A DNA stretch of 64,000 nucleotides from an uncultured Candidatus Nitrosopumilus sp. (GCA_905616385.1 CAJQSS010000020.1:28034-92033); one strand, 5' to 3'. Counted from the stretch's first letter, positions 48,372-57,292 are shown. Numbers and translations are program-made. The notes: generated by a model from the sequence alone, not told the origin.

Positions 48372-48668
48372 TTAGCCGAATAAGGATGATAATCCTTCCA
48401 TGGCTGCTTCTTCGTTTTTAGGTTCTTCTTTCTTCTTTTCTTCTTTTGCTGGTGCATCTGCTGCTGCTGCCGGTGCGGCTGCTGCTGTTGCTACAGGTGC
48501 GGCTTTAACTGCCTCATCGATGTTAACATCGGCTAAGGCTGCGACTAAGGATTTAACTTGGGCTTCATTAACTTCAGCGCCAGATGATTTAACAACTGAA
48601 CTGAGGTTTGCCTCGTTAACTTCTTTGCCTAGTTTGTGAAGAAGTAAAGCAGCGTAAACATATTCCAT
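48372..48668 (-). CDS. rpl12: 50S ribosomal protein P1 (archaeal L12)
   Basis: 98 residues. The dimerising helical N-terminus ([19 protein letters not shown]) leads to an Ala/Pro-rich hinge and the acidic C-terminal tail [15 protein letters not shown] that recruits elongation factors. It is on the strand opposite to L1-L10, behind its own promoter, instead of following L10. The high Ala content explains a long but spurious frame on the other strand. Confidence 0.95.
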   Translation of the reverse strand: MEYVYAALLLHKLGKEVNEANLSSVVKSSGAEVNEAQVKSLVAALADVNIDEAVKAAPVATAAAAPAAAADAPAKEEKKKEEPKNEEAAMEGLSSLFG

Positions 48669-48690
48669 TGTACCATGAATCTCTTAGGGC

Positions 48691-48701
48691 ATAATATAAA
48701 A
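48691..48701 (-). promoter_or_regulatory. TATA-like box for P1
   Basis: On the minus strand TTTTATATTAT lies 23-33 bases before the P1 start codon, which fits an independent, almost leaderless transcript. Confidence 0.45.
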
Positions 48702-48732
48702 CTATGGAGAAGTTACGCCTAAAATTAAATAT

Positions 48733-49242
48733 TTAATTTAGAATTTTAAGACTTCTACAAACAGCATACAAAGTTCGTCTTAGATGTGGATCTGTTAAAG
48801 TCTCCATCCTATTTTTTAAAATTCGTTTAGCTTCATCTCTTTCAGTACCTGGAGCCAAAGACAAAACATTGTTAATGAATTCAGGTAATGATTCGCGTAT
48901 CCAACCATCAAGCATTAGATAAATTTTTGGTGGAATAATATCACATTTATCAACATCAAGATCTAAAACTTCAGCAAAATTCTCAGATTCAACTCTATAC
49001 ACCAATGCTAAAACAACATTATCAGGAGTTGGGTGATTAAGTATTTCATTAGATCTTTCACCAGTTTTTCCTTGAGATATCTTATTTTTGAGACCAATTG
49101 GATTAACAATTACACCATTAACACCTACTTTTCTATCATCAATGCCAGTTACAACACCAAAAATAAAGTCATTAAATTCACCATTTTTTTTAATTGAGAA
49201 AATATGAGTTCCTTCTTTGAGAGTAGGTTTACTTCCAAACAT
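48733..49242 (-). CDS. uncharacterised protein divergent from alaS
   Basis: 169 residues from the ATG at 49242 (protein begins FGSKPTLKEG). An upstream ATG at 49290 would add 16 non-conserved-looking residues and enter the alaS promoter. The family is not recognised. The N-terminal half has beta-rich, Gly-containing segments (FGVVTGIDDRKVGVNGVIV), and the C-terminal half is helical with TPDNVVLALVYRVESENF and LAPGTERDEAKRIL. There is no membrane segment or cysteine pair. It ends 64 bases downstream of nothing but P1, with which it may share regulation. Confidence 0.75.
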   Translation of the reverse strand: MFGSKPTLKEGTHIFSIKKNGEFNDFIFGVVTGIDDRKVGVNGVIVNPIGLKNKISQGKTGERSNEILNHPTPDNVVLALVYRVESENFAEVLDLDVDKCDIIPPKIYLMLDGWIRESLPEFINNVLSLAPGTERDEAKRILKNRMETLTDPHLRRTLYAVCRSLKILN

Positions 49243-49322
49243 GATTAGAATAAAAGATTGATTATATTTAATGTAACCATTAATCGACAATTCTTAATAT
49301 CAGAAAGTAGCATGCCTCAACG

Positions 49323-51995
49323 TTGGACAAAAATCAGATTTTAAAAGAATTTTCAGCAGATCCTGATAGATACTATAAAGTCAAATTATTTGAAGAACAA
49401 GGATTTATCAGAAAAGGCTGCACAAAATGTGGCAGATTCTTTTGGACTTTGGATGCAAACAGAACACTTTGTCCAGATGATGGAACTGACACATACTCAT
49501 TCATTGGAGAACCACCAACAACAAAACGATTTGATTACACACAAGCTTGGAAACAAGTTGAAGAATTTTTTGTAAAAAATAACCATACTTCAGTTAGCAG
49601 GTATCCAGTAGTATGCAGATGGCGTGATGATTTGTATTTTACAATTGCATCAGTAGTAGATTTTCAAAGAGTGATGGGTTCCAAAGTTGTATTTGAGTTT
49701 CCTGCAAATCCTCTAGTAGTTCCACAAACATGTTTACGTTTCAAAGATTTAGAAAACGTAGGAGTTACGGGCAGACACTTTTCAAGTTTTTGTATGATTG
49801 GACAACACAGTATTCCAGAAAACGGAGGATACTGGAAAGATGAATGTGTAGATTTAGATTTTAGATTATTGACACAACAATTTGGAATTAAAAAAGAAGA
49901 AGTGGTATTTGTTGAAGACGTATGGGCAGGTGGAGGTTCATTTGGTTCATCATTAGAATATTTTGTCAAAGGATTAGAACTTGGAAATGCAGTATTTACA
50001 GAATTTCAAGGGGAGCTGGGACAACACACAACACTTGATCAAAAAGTTATTGATATGGGGGCAGGGTTGGAAAGATTTGCATGGATTACAACAGGCACCC
50101 CTACTGCATATGACTGCTGCTTTGGTCCAATAACTAATCACCTAATGGAGAAAATTGGAATTGATTCAGATTCAGAAATGCTTAGAAACTATTTTACAAC
50201 AATTGCAAAGAATTTAGAAATTTATGATGACTTGACAGAAGTTAGAAAACAAACTATCAAGACAACAGGGTTAACTGAAGACCAACTTAACAGAATCATC
50301 ACACCGCTTGAAGGAATGTATTTGATTGCAGATCATTTGAGAACTTTGATTTTTGCAATTACAGATGGGGCATTGCCAAGTAATGTTGGTGGAGGATATA
50401 ATCTTCGAATGATGTTAAGACGAATTAATGGAACAATAGATAGAATGAATTTCAAACTAGACATTGATGAATTAATTGACATGCACATTGACTATCTCAA
50501 AGATACCTATCCAGAACTTGAATCAAAAAGACAAGATGTCAAGACCATCTTAGAGTTAGAATCTCAAAGGTATGTGGAATCAAAGTCAAGAATGGGTAAG
50601 ATGGCAACCAAACTCAAAGACAAAGGAAGAGCACCATCAGTTGATGAATTAATCACACTGTACGAATCAGATGGAATTACACCTGAATACCTCAAAGAAG
50701 TAGATGTAATTTCAGAAATCCCATCATCATTTTATGCAAAATTATCAGATTTGCACCAATCAGATAAGAAAAAAGTAATGGAACAACTTTCCTTGGAAAA
50801 CATTCCAGAAACTGACATGTTGTTTTACAAAGATGACCCAATGGAGTTTGAGGCAAAAGTTCTCAAAGTCTTTGAGAAAGGAATTGTGTTAGATAGAACA
50901 TCATTTTATGCACGTGGTGGCGGACAAGAACCAGACCACGGAACCATAGCAGGCTTCAAAGTGATTGATGTCAACAAACACGGTGGAGTTATTTTACACG
51001 AATTAGAAGGAGGTATTCCATCTGAAGGTGATACAGTATCATGTAAAGTAGATTCAGTTAGACGTGCAAACATTACAAAAAATCACACCAGTACACATAT
51101 TCTAAACTCATCAGCTAGACAAGTATTAGGATCTTGGATATGGCAACACTCTGCATTCAAAGAAGATGATCACGCCAGATTAGATATTACTCATCACTCA
51201 TCATTAACTGATTCAGAAGTGGCAGATATTGAAAAAACTGCAAACCAAATTATTGCAAAAGACATGCAAGTAACTATAGAAAACTATGACAGAGGAACTG
51301 CCGAACAAAAGTATGGTTTTAAAATTTACCAAGGCGGAGTTGTTCCAGTAAAGTCTGTAAGAATTGTATCAATTGAAGACTTTGATGTAGAAGCTTGCGG
51401 TGGAACTCACGTAAAGCAAACTAAAGATATTGAACTAATCAAAATTACAAGAACAAAACGAATTCAAGATGGGGTGGTCAGATTAGAATTTGTTTCAGGA
51501 CCAACAGCACAAGAATATGTAAAGCAACAAGAAATTATTCAAACACAAAACAAAGAAGAATCAGCACAAAAAGAAATCAAAGATAAAGCAAGAGAAGAAA
51601 ATAAAGATAAAGCAAGAGAAAAGATTCCAGTATTCATAGAAAAAGTGTTATCTGGAGAATCATTAGAATCTGAAGGAATTAACAATAAAGGAAAACTCTT
51701 CTTTACTGCAGATGAAAATTATGATGATTATTTCCATCAAAACTTTGGAAAGAAATTAGTTGCAAAAGATGATACTGCAGCATTTTGTGGAATTTTTGAA
51801 GCAGGTCCAACTATACGTGTAATGATATTTGCAGGTGAGAAATCAGGCGTAAATGCAGGGGATATTGCCAAGGAAATAGCCTCAATTTTAGGCGGTTCTG
51901 GTGGCGGTGATGCTAAATTTGCTCAAGGTGGAGGTAAAGACACATCTAAAAAAGACGCTGCAATACAAAAAGCAAAATCAATGATTTTAGGATAA
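49323..51995 (+). CDS. alaS: alanyl-tRNA synthetase
   Basis: 890 residues from a TTG start. The N-terminal archaeal zinc site GCTKCGRFFW...LCPDDG precedes the catalytic core (EFFVKNNHTSVSRYPVVCRW and YWKDECVDLDFR). The editing domain keeps the zinc ligands HTSTH and CGGTH. The C-terminal domain ends in the Gly-rich GGSGGGDAKFAQGGG typical of AlaRS. A lysine/glutamate-rich linker contains a 24-base tandem duplication (51579-51626 region). It is immediately followed by leuS. Confidence 0.96.
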   Translation: MDKNQILKEFSADPDRYYKVKLFEEQGFIRKGCTKCGRFFWTLDANRTLCPDDGTDTYSFIGEPPTTKRFDYTQAWKQVEEFFVKNNHTSVSRYPVVCRWRDDLYFTIASVVDFQRVMGSKVVFEFPANPLVVPQTCLRFKDLENVGVTGRHFSSFCMIGQHSIPENGGYWKDECVDLDFRLLTQQFGIKKEEVVFVEDVWAGGGSFGSSLEYFVKGLELGNAVFTEFQGELGQHTTLDQKVIDMGAGLERFAWITTGTPTAYDCCFGPITNHLMEKIGIDSDSEMLRNYFTTIAKNLEIYDDLTEVRKQTIKTTGLTEDQLNRIITPLEGMYLIADHLRTLIFAITDGALPSNVGGGYNLRMMLRRINGTIDRMNFKLDIDELIDMHIDYLKDTYPELESKRQDVKTILELESQRYVESKSRMGKMATKLKDKGRAPSVDELITLYESDGITPEYLKEVDVISEIPSSFYAKLSDLHQSDKKKVMEQLSLENIPETDMLFYKDDPMEFEAKVLKVFEKGIVLDRTSFYARGGGQEPDHGTIAGFKVIDVNKHGGVILHELEGGIPSEGDTVSCKVDSVRRANITKNHTSTHILNSSARQVLGSWIWQHSAFKEDDHARLDITHHSSLTDSEVADIEKTANQIIAKDMQVTIENYDRGTAEQKYGFKIYQGGVVPVKSVRIVSIEDFDVEACGGTHVKQTKDIELIKITRTKRIQDGVVRLEFVSGPTAQEYVKQQEIIQTQNKEESAQKEIKDKAREENKDKAREKIPVFIEKVLSGESLESEGINNKGKLFFTADENYDDYFHQNFGKKLVAKDDTAAFCGIFEAGPTIRVMIFAGEKSGVNAGDIAKEIASILGGSGGGDAKFAQGGGKDTSKKDAAIQKAKSMILG
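51579..51620. repeat. 24-base tandem duplication inside alaS
   Basis: An 18-base sequence (AAAGATAAAGCAAGAGAA) occurs at 51579-51596 and again, unchanged, at 51603-51620, a 24-base period. It encodes repeated KDKARE units in the linker between editing and C-terminal domains and keeps the frame open. Confidence 0.85.
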
Positions 51996-52002
51996 ATGAA
52001 AA

Positions 52003-54873
52003 ATGGAAATTAACTGGAACCAAATTGAAACTAAATGGCAAGCTAAATGGAACGAGTCAAAAGACTTTGAGACAAATCCAAATGAGAAACCAAAAAAATT
52101 CATTACAGTAGCTTATCCATATCCAAACTCACCACAACACATTGGACATGGAAGAACATACACTCTAGCTGATGTTCATGCAAGATTTTATCGAATGCAA
52201 GGATATAACGTATTGTTTCCAATGGGATTTCACTATACTGGTACTCCTGTTTTGGGAATGGCAAAAAGAATTCAATCCCAAGAAAAAGAAATTCTTGACG
52301 GACTACGAAACATTTACCATGTTCCAGAAGAAGATATCAAAACATTTGTTGAGCCAATAAAGATTGCAGATTATTTTCATAAAGAAATCAAAGCAGGAAT
52401 GATTGAGATGGGTTATTCCATTGATTGGAGAAGAGAGTTTACTACAATTGTTCCAGGTTATCAGAAATTTATCGAGTGGCAAATTACAACTCTAAAAGAA
52501 AATGGTAAAATTATTCAAGGTTCACATCCAGTAGGATGGTGTCCACGTGATCAAAACCCAGTATCCCAACACGATACAATGGGGGACGTTGAACCAAAAA
52601 TTGATGACAAAAATCATCTAGTTAAATTCAAGTTTGGTGAATACATATTTCCAGTTACAACACTACGTCCTGAAACAATTTTTGGCATAACTAATCTTTG
52701 GGTTAATCCAAATACCATTTACAAAAAAATCAAAGCAGACGATGAAAAATGGATTGTGTCTGAAGAATGTGCAAATAAAATAAAATTCTTTGGAAAAGAA
52801 ATTACAATTGAGGGAGACATTGCAGGAACTGAGATAATTGGAAAGTATGCTACAGTAATTCACAGCAATCAAGAGATTCCAATTTTAGAAGCAGAATTTG
52901 TAGAACCTGCCATTGGAACAGGTCTAGTCATGTCAGTTCCAGCCCACGCACCAAAGGACTACCAGGCATTAATGGACCTCAAGGCTAAAAATCACGAATT
53001 AGCCTTAAAAATTGAGCCTATTCCAATCATTGCCACAGAAGGATACGGAGAGATTCCTGCAAAAGAGATTTGTGAGAAAATGGGAGTATCAGACCAATCT
53101 GATCAAAAATTAGAAGAAGCAACAAACGAGCTATATCTCAAGGAATTCACTGATGGAAAACTAAATGACAAATGTGGAGAGTTCCAAAATGAGAAAGTTC
53201 AGTTTGGACGAAATAAAGTTAGAGATTGGTTAATGGAAAATAAACATCTAGAAAAATTCCCAGTACTTGAAAATGCTCCAGTAAAATGTCGTTGTGGAAC
53301 AGAATGTGTTGTTAAAATTTTGAACAATCAATGGTTTTTGAATTACGGAGATGAAGAATGGAAAGAAACTGCAAGAAATTGTTTTGATGAAATGAATATT
53401 CTACCAAGTAAAATTACAACAGAGTTCAAAGAGGTAATTGATTGGCTACACGAAAGAGCATGTGCAAGACAACAAGGATTGGGAACTAAACTACCGTGGG
53501 ATAAAGATTGGATTGTTGAGAGTTTGTCAGACAGTGTAATTTACATGGCATACTACACAATGTCAAGATTTGTAAATGATGGAACACTAAAACCTGAAAA
53601 CCTTACAAAAGAATTCTTTGATTATGTTTTATTAGATAAGGGAGACATCACACTAGCTGTTAGTACATCAAAATTATCTGAAGATGTAATTGGTATGGTC
53701 AAAAAAGAATTCCTATACTTTTATCCAGTTGATTCAAGACATTCAGGACGAGACCTAGTTCAAAATCACTTGTCATTTTTTGTCTTAAACCATGTTGCGA
53801 TATTTGAGAAAAAATTATGGCCAAAAGAAATTGTTGTTAATGGTTCTGTAATGATGGATGGTACAAAAATGAGTAAGAGTATGGGAAATATTATTCCACT
53901 CAGAACTGCAATCAAAGATTATGGTGCAGACCCAATTAGATTAGCAATTATCTCATCAGCTGAACTACTCCAAGATGCTGACTTTAACATGGAATCAGTT
54001 TCAGGTATTCAAAATAAGCTTGAGTCACTTTTAGAAGAATGCAGTACCCTCAAAGCAGCACAAATTGGGGATTTGGAGGCTGAAGATAGATGGATTTTAT
54101 CAAGAACTCAAGGAATGATAGCCCAAGTTACAGAAGCAGTTGAAAAAATGAGGCTACGTGAAGGTCTTCAGGATATACTATTTTCATTTGAATCTGATTT
54201 GAGTTGGTATGCAAAGAGAGTAGATGCCAAAGGAAGAGATAATGTTTCAGGAATATTACACAAAATTAATTCTGCCAGAGTTACAATGTTGTCGCCATTT
54301 GCACCACATGTAGCTGAAGAGATGTGGGAAAAACTAGGATACACTGAACTTGCATCAAAATCAGCATGGCCAGAATTTTCAAAAGAAGATGTAGATGCCA
54401 CATCAATTCAATCCGAGGAACTACTAAAATCAACAATTGATGACATTGCAAATATTTTAAAAATTACAAAAATTACTCCACAAAAAATTGTAATCTATGT
54501 AAACTCGGATGAATTCAAATCTAAAGTTTATAGAAAAATTTTAGGAATTATGGTAGGAGGTCAAAACAATATGGGAGTAGTAATGAAAGAACTAATTGCA
54601 GATCCTCAAACTACAGATGCTAAAAAAATGCCAGACTATATCCAAAAAGTAATCAAAGACTTGCATTCAGAATCTGAAGAGATTAAAGCAATAAAATTAG
54701 AATCAAAAGAGTTTGATGAAAAACAATTCCTATCTACAGAGTTGGCAAGTATTGGAAAAAAAGAGTTTGGTGTTGATATCCAGGTATATGCAGCAACTGA
54801 TGAGGACATCTATGACCCTAAGGGAAAAGCTAGACATGCAAGACCATTCAAACCAGCTATTCTAATTGAATAA
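52003..54873 (+). CDS. leuS: leucyl-tRNA synthetase, archaeal type
   Basis: 956 residues. The HIGHG motif is at 46-50 and KMSKS at 622-626. The editing domain includes TTLRPETIFGITNLWVNP, where LRPET is conserved. The protein lacks the bacterial zinc insert and follows the archaeal/eukaryotic layout with a long C-terminal extension ending in DPKGKARHARPFKPAI. It starts 7 bases after alaS, so the two synthetases are one transcript. The region after its stop begins the accessory pocket. Confidence 0.96.
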   Translation: MEINWNQIETKWQAKWNESKDFETNPNEKPKKFITVAYPYPNSPQHIGHGRTYTLADVHARFYRMQGYNVLFPMGFHYTGTPVLGMAKRIQSQEKEILDGLRNIYHVPEEDIKTFVEPIKIADYFHKEIKAGMIEMGYSIDWRREFTTIVPGYQKFIEWQITTLKENGKIIQGSHPVGWCPRDQNPVSQHDTMGDVEPKIDDKNHLVKFKFGEYIFPVTTLRPETIFGITNLWVNPNTIYKKIKADDEKWIVSEECANKIKFFGKEITIEGDIAGTEIIGKYATVIHSNQEIPILEAEFVEPAIGTGLVMSVPAHAPKDYQALMDLKAKNHELALKIEPIPIIATEGYGEIPAKEICEKMGVSDQSDQKLEEATNELYLKEFTDGKLNDKCGEFQNEKVQFGRNKVRDWLMENKHLEKFPVLENAPVKCRCGTECVVKILNNQWFLNYGDEEWKETARNCFDEMNILPSKITTEFKEVIDWLHERACARQQGLGTKLPWDKDWIVESLSDSVIYMAYYTMSRFVNDGTLKPENLTKEFFDYVLLDKGDITLAVSTSKLSEDVIGMVKKEFLYFYPVDSRHSGRDLVQNHLSFFVLNHVAIFEKKLWPKEIVVNGSVMMDGTKMSKSMGNIIPLRTAIKDYGADPIRLAIISSAELLQDADFNMESVSGIQNKLESLLEECSTLKAAQIGDLEAEDRWILSRTQGMIAQVTEAVEKMRLREGLQDILFSFESDLSWYAKRVDAKGRDNVSGILHKINSARVTMLSPFAPHVAEEMWEKLGYTELASKSAWPEFSKEDVDATSIQSEELLKSTIDDIANILKITKITPQKIVIYVNSDEFKSKVYRKILGIMVGGQNNMGVVMKELIADPQTTDAKKMPDYIQKVIKDLHSESEEIKAIKLESKEFDEKQFLSTELASIGKKEFGVDIQVYAATDEDIYDPKGKARHARPFKPAILIE

Positions 54874-54936
54874 TTAGATTAGATATGGTCAAATAAAATA
54901 AACATCTTTGTGCGCTTCTAACTTAAGGAATCGCCA

Positions 54937-55006
54937 AAATTATTCTGATTTTAAAAAAGGGGTTTTCCTGTAAGATATGCAAGATTAGGGCGGAGTGTCT
55001 TTTTTT
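54937..55006. repeat. copy A of a 64-base element shared with 56708-56771
   Basis: The stretch 54943-55006 aligns end to end with 56708-56771 at most positions: both have TTCTG, a run of A, GGG(G/C)TTTTCCTGTAAGA, GGCG(G/T)AGTGTC and seven T. A further 24 bases (54937-54960) match 55313-55336 exactly. On the minus strand the element carries the last codons of the small gene at 54985-55134 and then AAAACCCCTTTTTT, a possible stop signal for transcription. Confidence 0.8.
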
Positions 55007-55134
55007 AATTGTTCACTGGTATAATATTCTAGACAATTTGGAATCCATGCATGTATGAATAATGCAATACTCATTTTCATTGCTCTCTTCCAATGATACG
55101 TATATGATACGTTGTTATTCTCTAAATGTTTCAT
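54985..55134 (-). CDS. 49-residue DUF6356-like small protein
   Basis: ATG to TAA, 49 residues. The stretch SYTYHWKRAMKMSIALFIHAWIP split over residues 10-32 matches my recollection of the DUF6356 pattern: Tyr and His in a first helix, then a short hydrophobic segment ending in IHAWIP. The hydrophobic part suggests membrane association. Function of the family is unknown. The last codons (KKDTPP) and the downstream region lie in repeat copy A. It occupies part of the gap between leuS and the propeller gene. Confidence 0.6.
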   Translation of the reverse strand: MKHLENNNVSYTYHWKRAMKMSIALFIHAWIPNCLEYYTSEQLKKDTPP

Positions 55135-55326
55135 GAATAAATTTTGATTTACTCCTATTTATTAATTTAGTTATACTTAATCTTAATATTATTATATTAA
55201 GTAATACTAACAATTTAGTCATAAATCTAATAACAAAATTTCAAAATTGTTTTTAGTAGATGACACTAATTTTATGTGGAATAATTTAACTTGTTTTCTT
55301 ATCATTTTTAGCAAATTATTCTGATT
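55135..55326. other. AT-rich gap between small gene and propeller gene
   Basis: About 190 bases, very AT-rich, with runs such as TTAATATTATTATATTAAG that resemble promoter boxes for the small minus-strand gene at 54985-55134. I see no further open frame of substance. The last 14 bases belong to the partial repeat copy that overlaps the end of the next gene. Confidence 0.5.
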
Positions 55327-55346
55327 TTAAAAAAGGCCTTTTCTTA
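55313..55346 (-). terminator. partial repeat copy over the end of the propeller gene
   Basis: Bases 55313-55336 are identical to 54937-54960. On the minus strand AAAAGGCCTTTTTT can fold on itself (AAAAGG/CCTTTT) and ends in a T run, containing the last codons and stop of the propeller gene. Equivalent AAAANCCCTTTTTT motifs follow two neighbouring minus-strand small genes. Confidence 0.5.
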
Positions 55347-56682
55347 TTCCAATTACAACTATAGCTGGAACCCCTAGATACATTCCAAGGTTTAGTACAA
55401 TTATAGAAATTCCAATACTCAAAACTTCAGATTCAGAAGTAGCATTCTCCATTAATGACAATGAACTAATCATTGGAGTGATTGCAAGCTTTACTGCTTC
55501 TTTGAAGTATGGGTTTTCACGTTCCATATCTGCAATGGTTGGGCTAAATGAATAGTAGACATCATTGAACATTGTCATAAATGCAGTTCCAGATTCAGTT
55601 TGTAACAATTGGTTATCTCTTAACTCCCTGAGTTGTTGAACTTGTGGGGCTAGTTCAGAACCATAAGTGGCTGTAGCAATTAGACAACCACCACCTTCAG
55701 TTTGAGAGGAGTTATTTTGAGAAGCAGCTTCTAGAGAGATTCTTTCATACACAAGAATGTAGTTTTTACTATGATCTGTAACATATGCATTGTTTTGTGA
55801 GTCTAATGCGATTCCCATTGGATGCCCATAAGATTTTGAGCCCCATCCATACTCACCAATTCCAGAAAAATTACCTTCTTCATCAAAAATGTTGATTGGT
55901 CCATACACTCCACCTGTTGCAAAAATTATTCCATTAGAATCTACAATTATTGTGTCAGCATGGCCAAAAAATGTTCCTGCGTCTCCACGATGTTCTTGTG
56001 TTCCAAATTCAGAAATTTTCTTTTCGTCGACATCATATTTTACAATTTTTCCAGGTTCGGTAGTGTAAAGATTTCCCAGATTATCTTTTAATTTTAACAA
56101 TCCCATTTGTTCATATGTCTTTAGATGATTACCTGATAAATCGAATTTTTTTATTGTTCCAATCATGTATGTAGAATCACGTCCAGAATTCATGGTGGCC
56201 AAGTTTTGTGTTTTAGCAGTGCTTGGATCATACTCAAAAATATAGACATATTCTTCTTGATCAACATAGATAAATGATGAATGATCTAATGATGTAAAAT
56301 CACCTATACTCCAAGTTTCAACAAGTTTTCCCAACTGAGAATATTTTCTTATTTCTTCATCAGATACAACAACAAAAATCTCATTATTTTGATTTAAAAA
56401 TAATTCTCCAGATAAATTAAAATCAAAAATTACAGTCCACAGTATTTCATTTGCAGTAGTTAATTTTTTGAGTTGATTGGAATCAATTACATATAGATTA
56501 TCATTAGAATCAATTACTATTCCCCCCAACATTGGGGGAGTTGATTCACCTACATTTTTCCAAGTTTCTTTGTGTTGATATTGAAAATCAATACCAGCTG
56601 CATCTACATTTGGAAATACTATAAAAAGTGAAAAAACAGATACTATTGCAATAATGAATACAGGTTTCAATATCATCTTCAA
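55327..56682 (-). CDS. secreted beta-propeller (NHL-type) protein with CFI-box-like C-terminus
   Basis: 451 residues. A signal peptide (about 1-28) is followed by repeated blades of the NHL kind (for example GGIVIDSNDNLYVIDS, TIIVDSNGIIFATGG, GIALDSQNNAYVTDH) to about residue 315. Then comes GGGCLIATATYGS with Cys333, RELRDNQLL and YYSFSPTIADM, closely resembling the CFI-box C-terminal domain of archaeal and bacterial surface proteins. A membrane helix (about 422-444) and the basic end GIRKGLF anchor it. It probably binds something at the cell surface. It is flanked by related 64-base elements, suggesting it is an acquired or shuffled unit. Confidence 0.82.
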   Translation of the reverse strand: MKMILKPVFIIAIVSVFSLFIVFPNVDAAGIDFQYQHKETWKNVGESTPPMLGGIVIDSNDNLYVIDSNQLKKLTTANEILWTVIFDFNLSGELFLNQNNEIFVVVSDEEIRKYSQLGKLVETWSIGDFTSLDHSSFIYVDQEEYVYIFEYDPSTAKTQNLATMNSGRDSTYMIGTIKKFDLSGNHLKTYEQMGLLKLKDNLGNLYTTEPGKIVKYDVDEKKISEFGTQEHRGDAGTFFGHADTIIVDSNGIIFATGGVYGPINIFDEEGNFSGIGEYGWGSKSYGHPMGIALDSQNNAYVTDHSKNYILVYERISLEAASQNNSSQTEGGGCLIATATYGSELAPQVQQLRELRDNQLLQTESGTAFMTMFNDVYYSFSPTIADMERENPYFKEAVKLAITPMISSLSLMENATSESEVLSIGISIIVLNLGMYLGVPAIVVIGIRKGLF

Positions 56683-56707
56683 ATATATCCGATATTTATG
56701 AAATTCT

Positions 56708-56771
56708 TTCTGTTTTTAAAAAAGGGCTTTTCCTGTAAGACTAACAACGTTAAGGCGTAGTGTCTTTTTTT
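56708..56771. repeat. copy B of the 64-base element
   Basis: Aligns end to end with 54943-55006 in the same orientation, with about ten differences concentrated in the middle. On the minus strand it begins with AAAAAAAGACACTACGCC, reads into a TAA in one frame, and ends with AAAAGCCCTTTTTT. It lies between the small gene at 56788-56922 and the start of the propeller gene. Confidence 0.8.
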
Positions 56772-56787
56772 GTAGGCTCTTCTTCTT

Positions 56788-56922
56788 CTATTTGAGAGGG
56801 TCTAAATCTAGCAGTTCTTGAAGTTCTTTTTCTAATCTTGTGAGATCTGTTTTATTATCTCTAATCAAATTCTTGATAAAGTCTATTCTCATTTTTCTTT
56901 CTTCTTCTGATATTTTTTCCAT
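56788..56922 (-). CDS. 44-residue charged helical protein, possibly frameshifted
   Basis: ATG to TAG, 44 residues, begins EKISEEERKMRIDFIKN and ends in ELLDLDPLK. It looks like a short coiled coil. In another frame the sequence continues past this stop as RPSQIEEEEPTKKDTTP and then TAA inside repeat copy B, very like the KKDTPP end of the small gene in copy A. A single-base change could therefore have shortened the protein. Either the short form is real or the gene is slightly broken. Confidence 0.5.
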   Translation of the reverse strand: MEKISEEERKMRIDFIKNLIRDNKTDLTRLEKELQELLDLDPLK

Positions 56923-57019
56923 GATATCATGCCTAAGAATAGGCCAATATTTCAACTCTTATTCATAAAAAAAGGAAAGGGTTACTTGATATTTGATTAG
57001 TTGGGGATGTGATATAATT

Positions 57020-57223
57020 ATGACAAAAACAATTAGTTGTAATTTTACAGGCAAAGATTGTAGTTGGTCAGCAGAATCAACAAGAAATGATGATGAGGAA
57101 TTAATGTCAATGGTTAAAGAACACGTTTTAGCAGAACACAAAGAAATTGAATTGAATTCTGAAAACATTGCAAATATCAAATCACTAATCAAAGTAACTA
57201 AGAGATTTTGGTGGTGGGGATAA
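57020..57223 (+). CDS. DUF1059 family small protein
   Basis: 67 residues from the ATG at 57020 (protein begins TKTISCNFTGKDCSW). An in-frame ATG further upstream at 56993 gives a less likely leader. The CNFTGKDCSWSAES start and EELMSMVKEHVLAEHKEIEL helix match the DUF1059 pattern (two cysteines, Trp, then a His-containing helix). Function unknown. It is an isolated plus-strand gene. Confidence 0.75.
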   Translation: MTKTISCNFTGKDCSWSAESTRNDDEELMSMVKEHVLAEHKEIELNSENIANIKSLIKVTKRFWWWG

Positions 57224-57292
57224 TGGTCCTTTCACAAATGGAACAATGACAATAATACTGCCTATTAGTGATTATTTCTATTAAAAAAAATA

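Noticed and set aside
48400..48639. An Ala/Ser-rich plus-strand frame of 79 codons
   Set aside because: It is the complement of the P1 gene, whose Ala-rich hinge leaves the opposite frame open.
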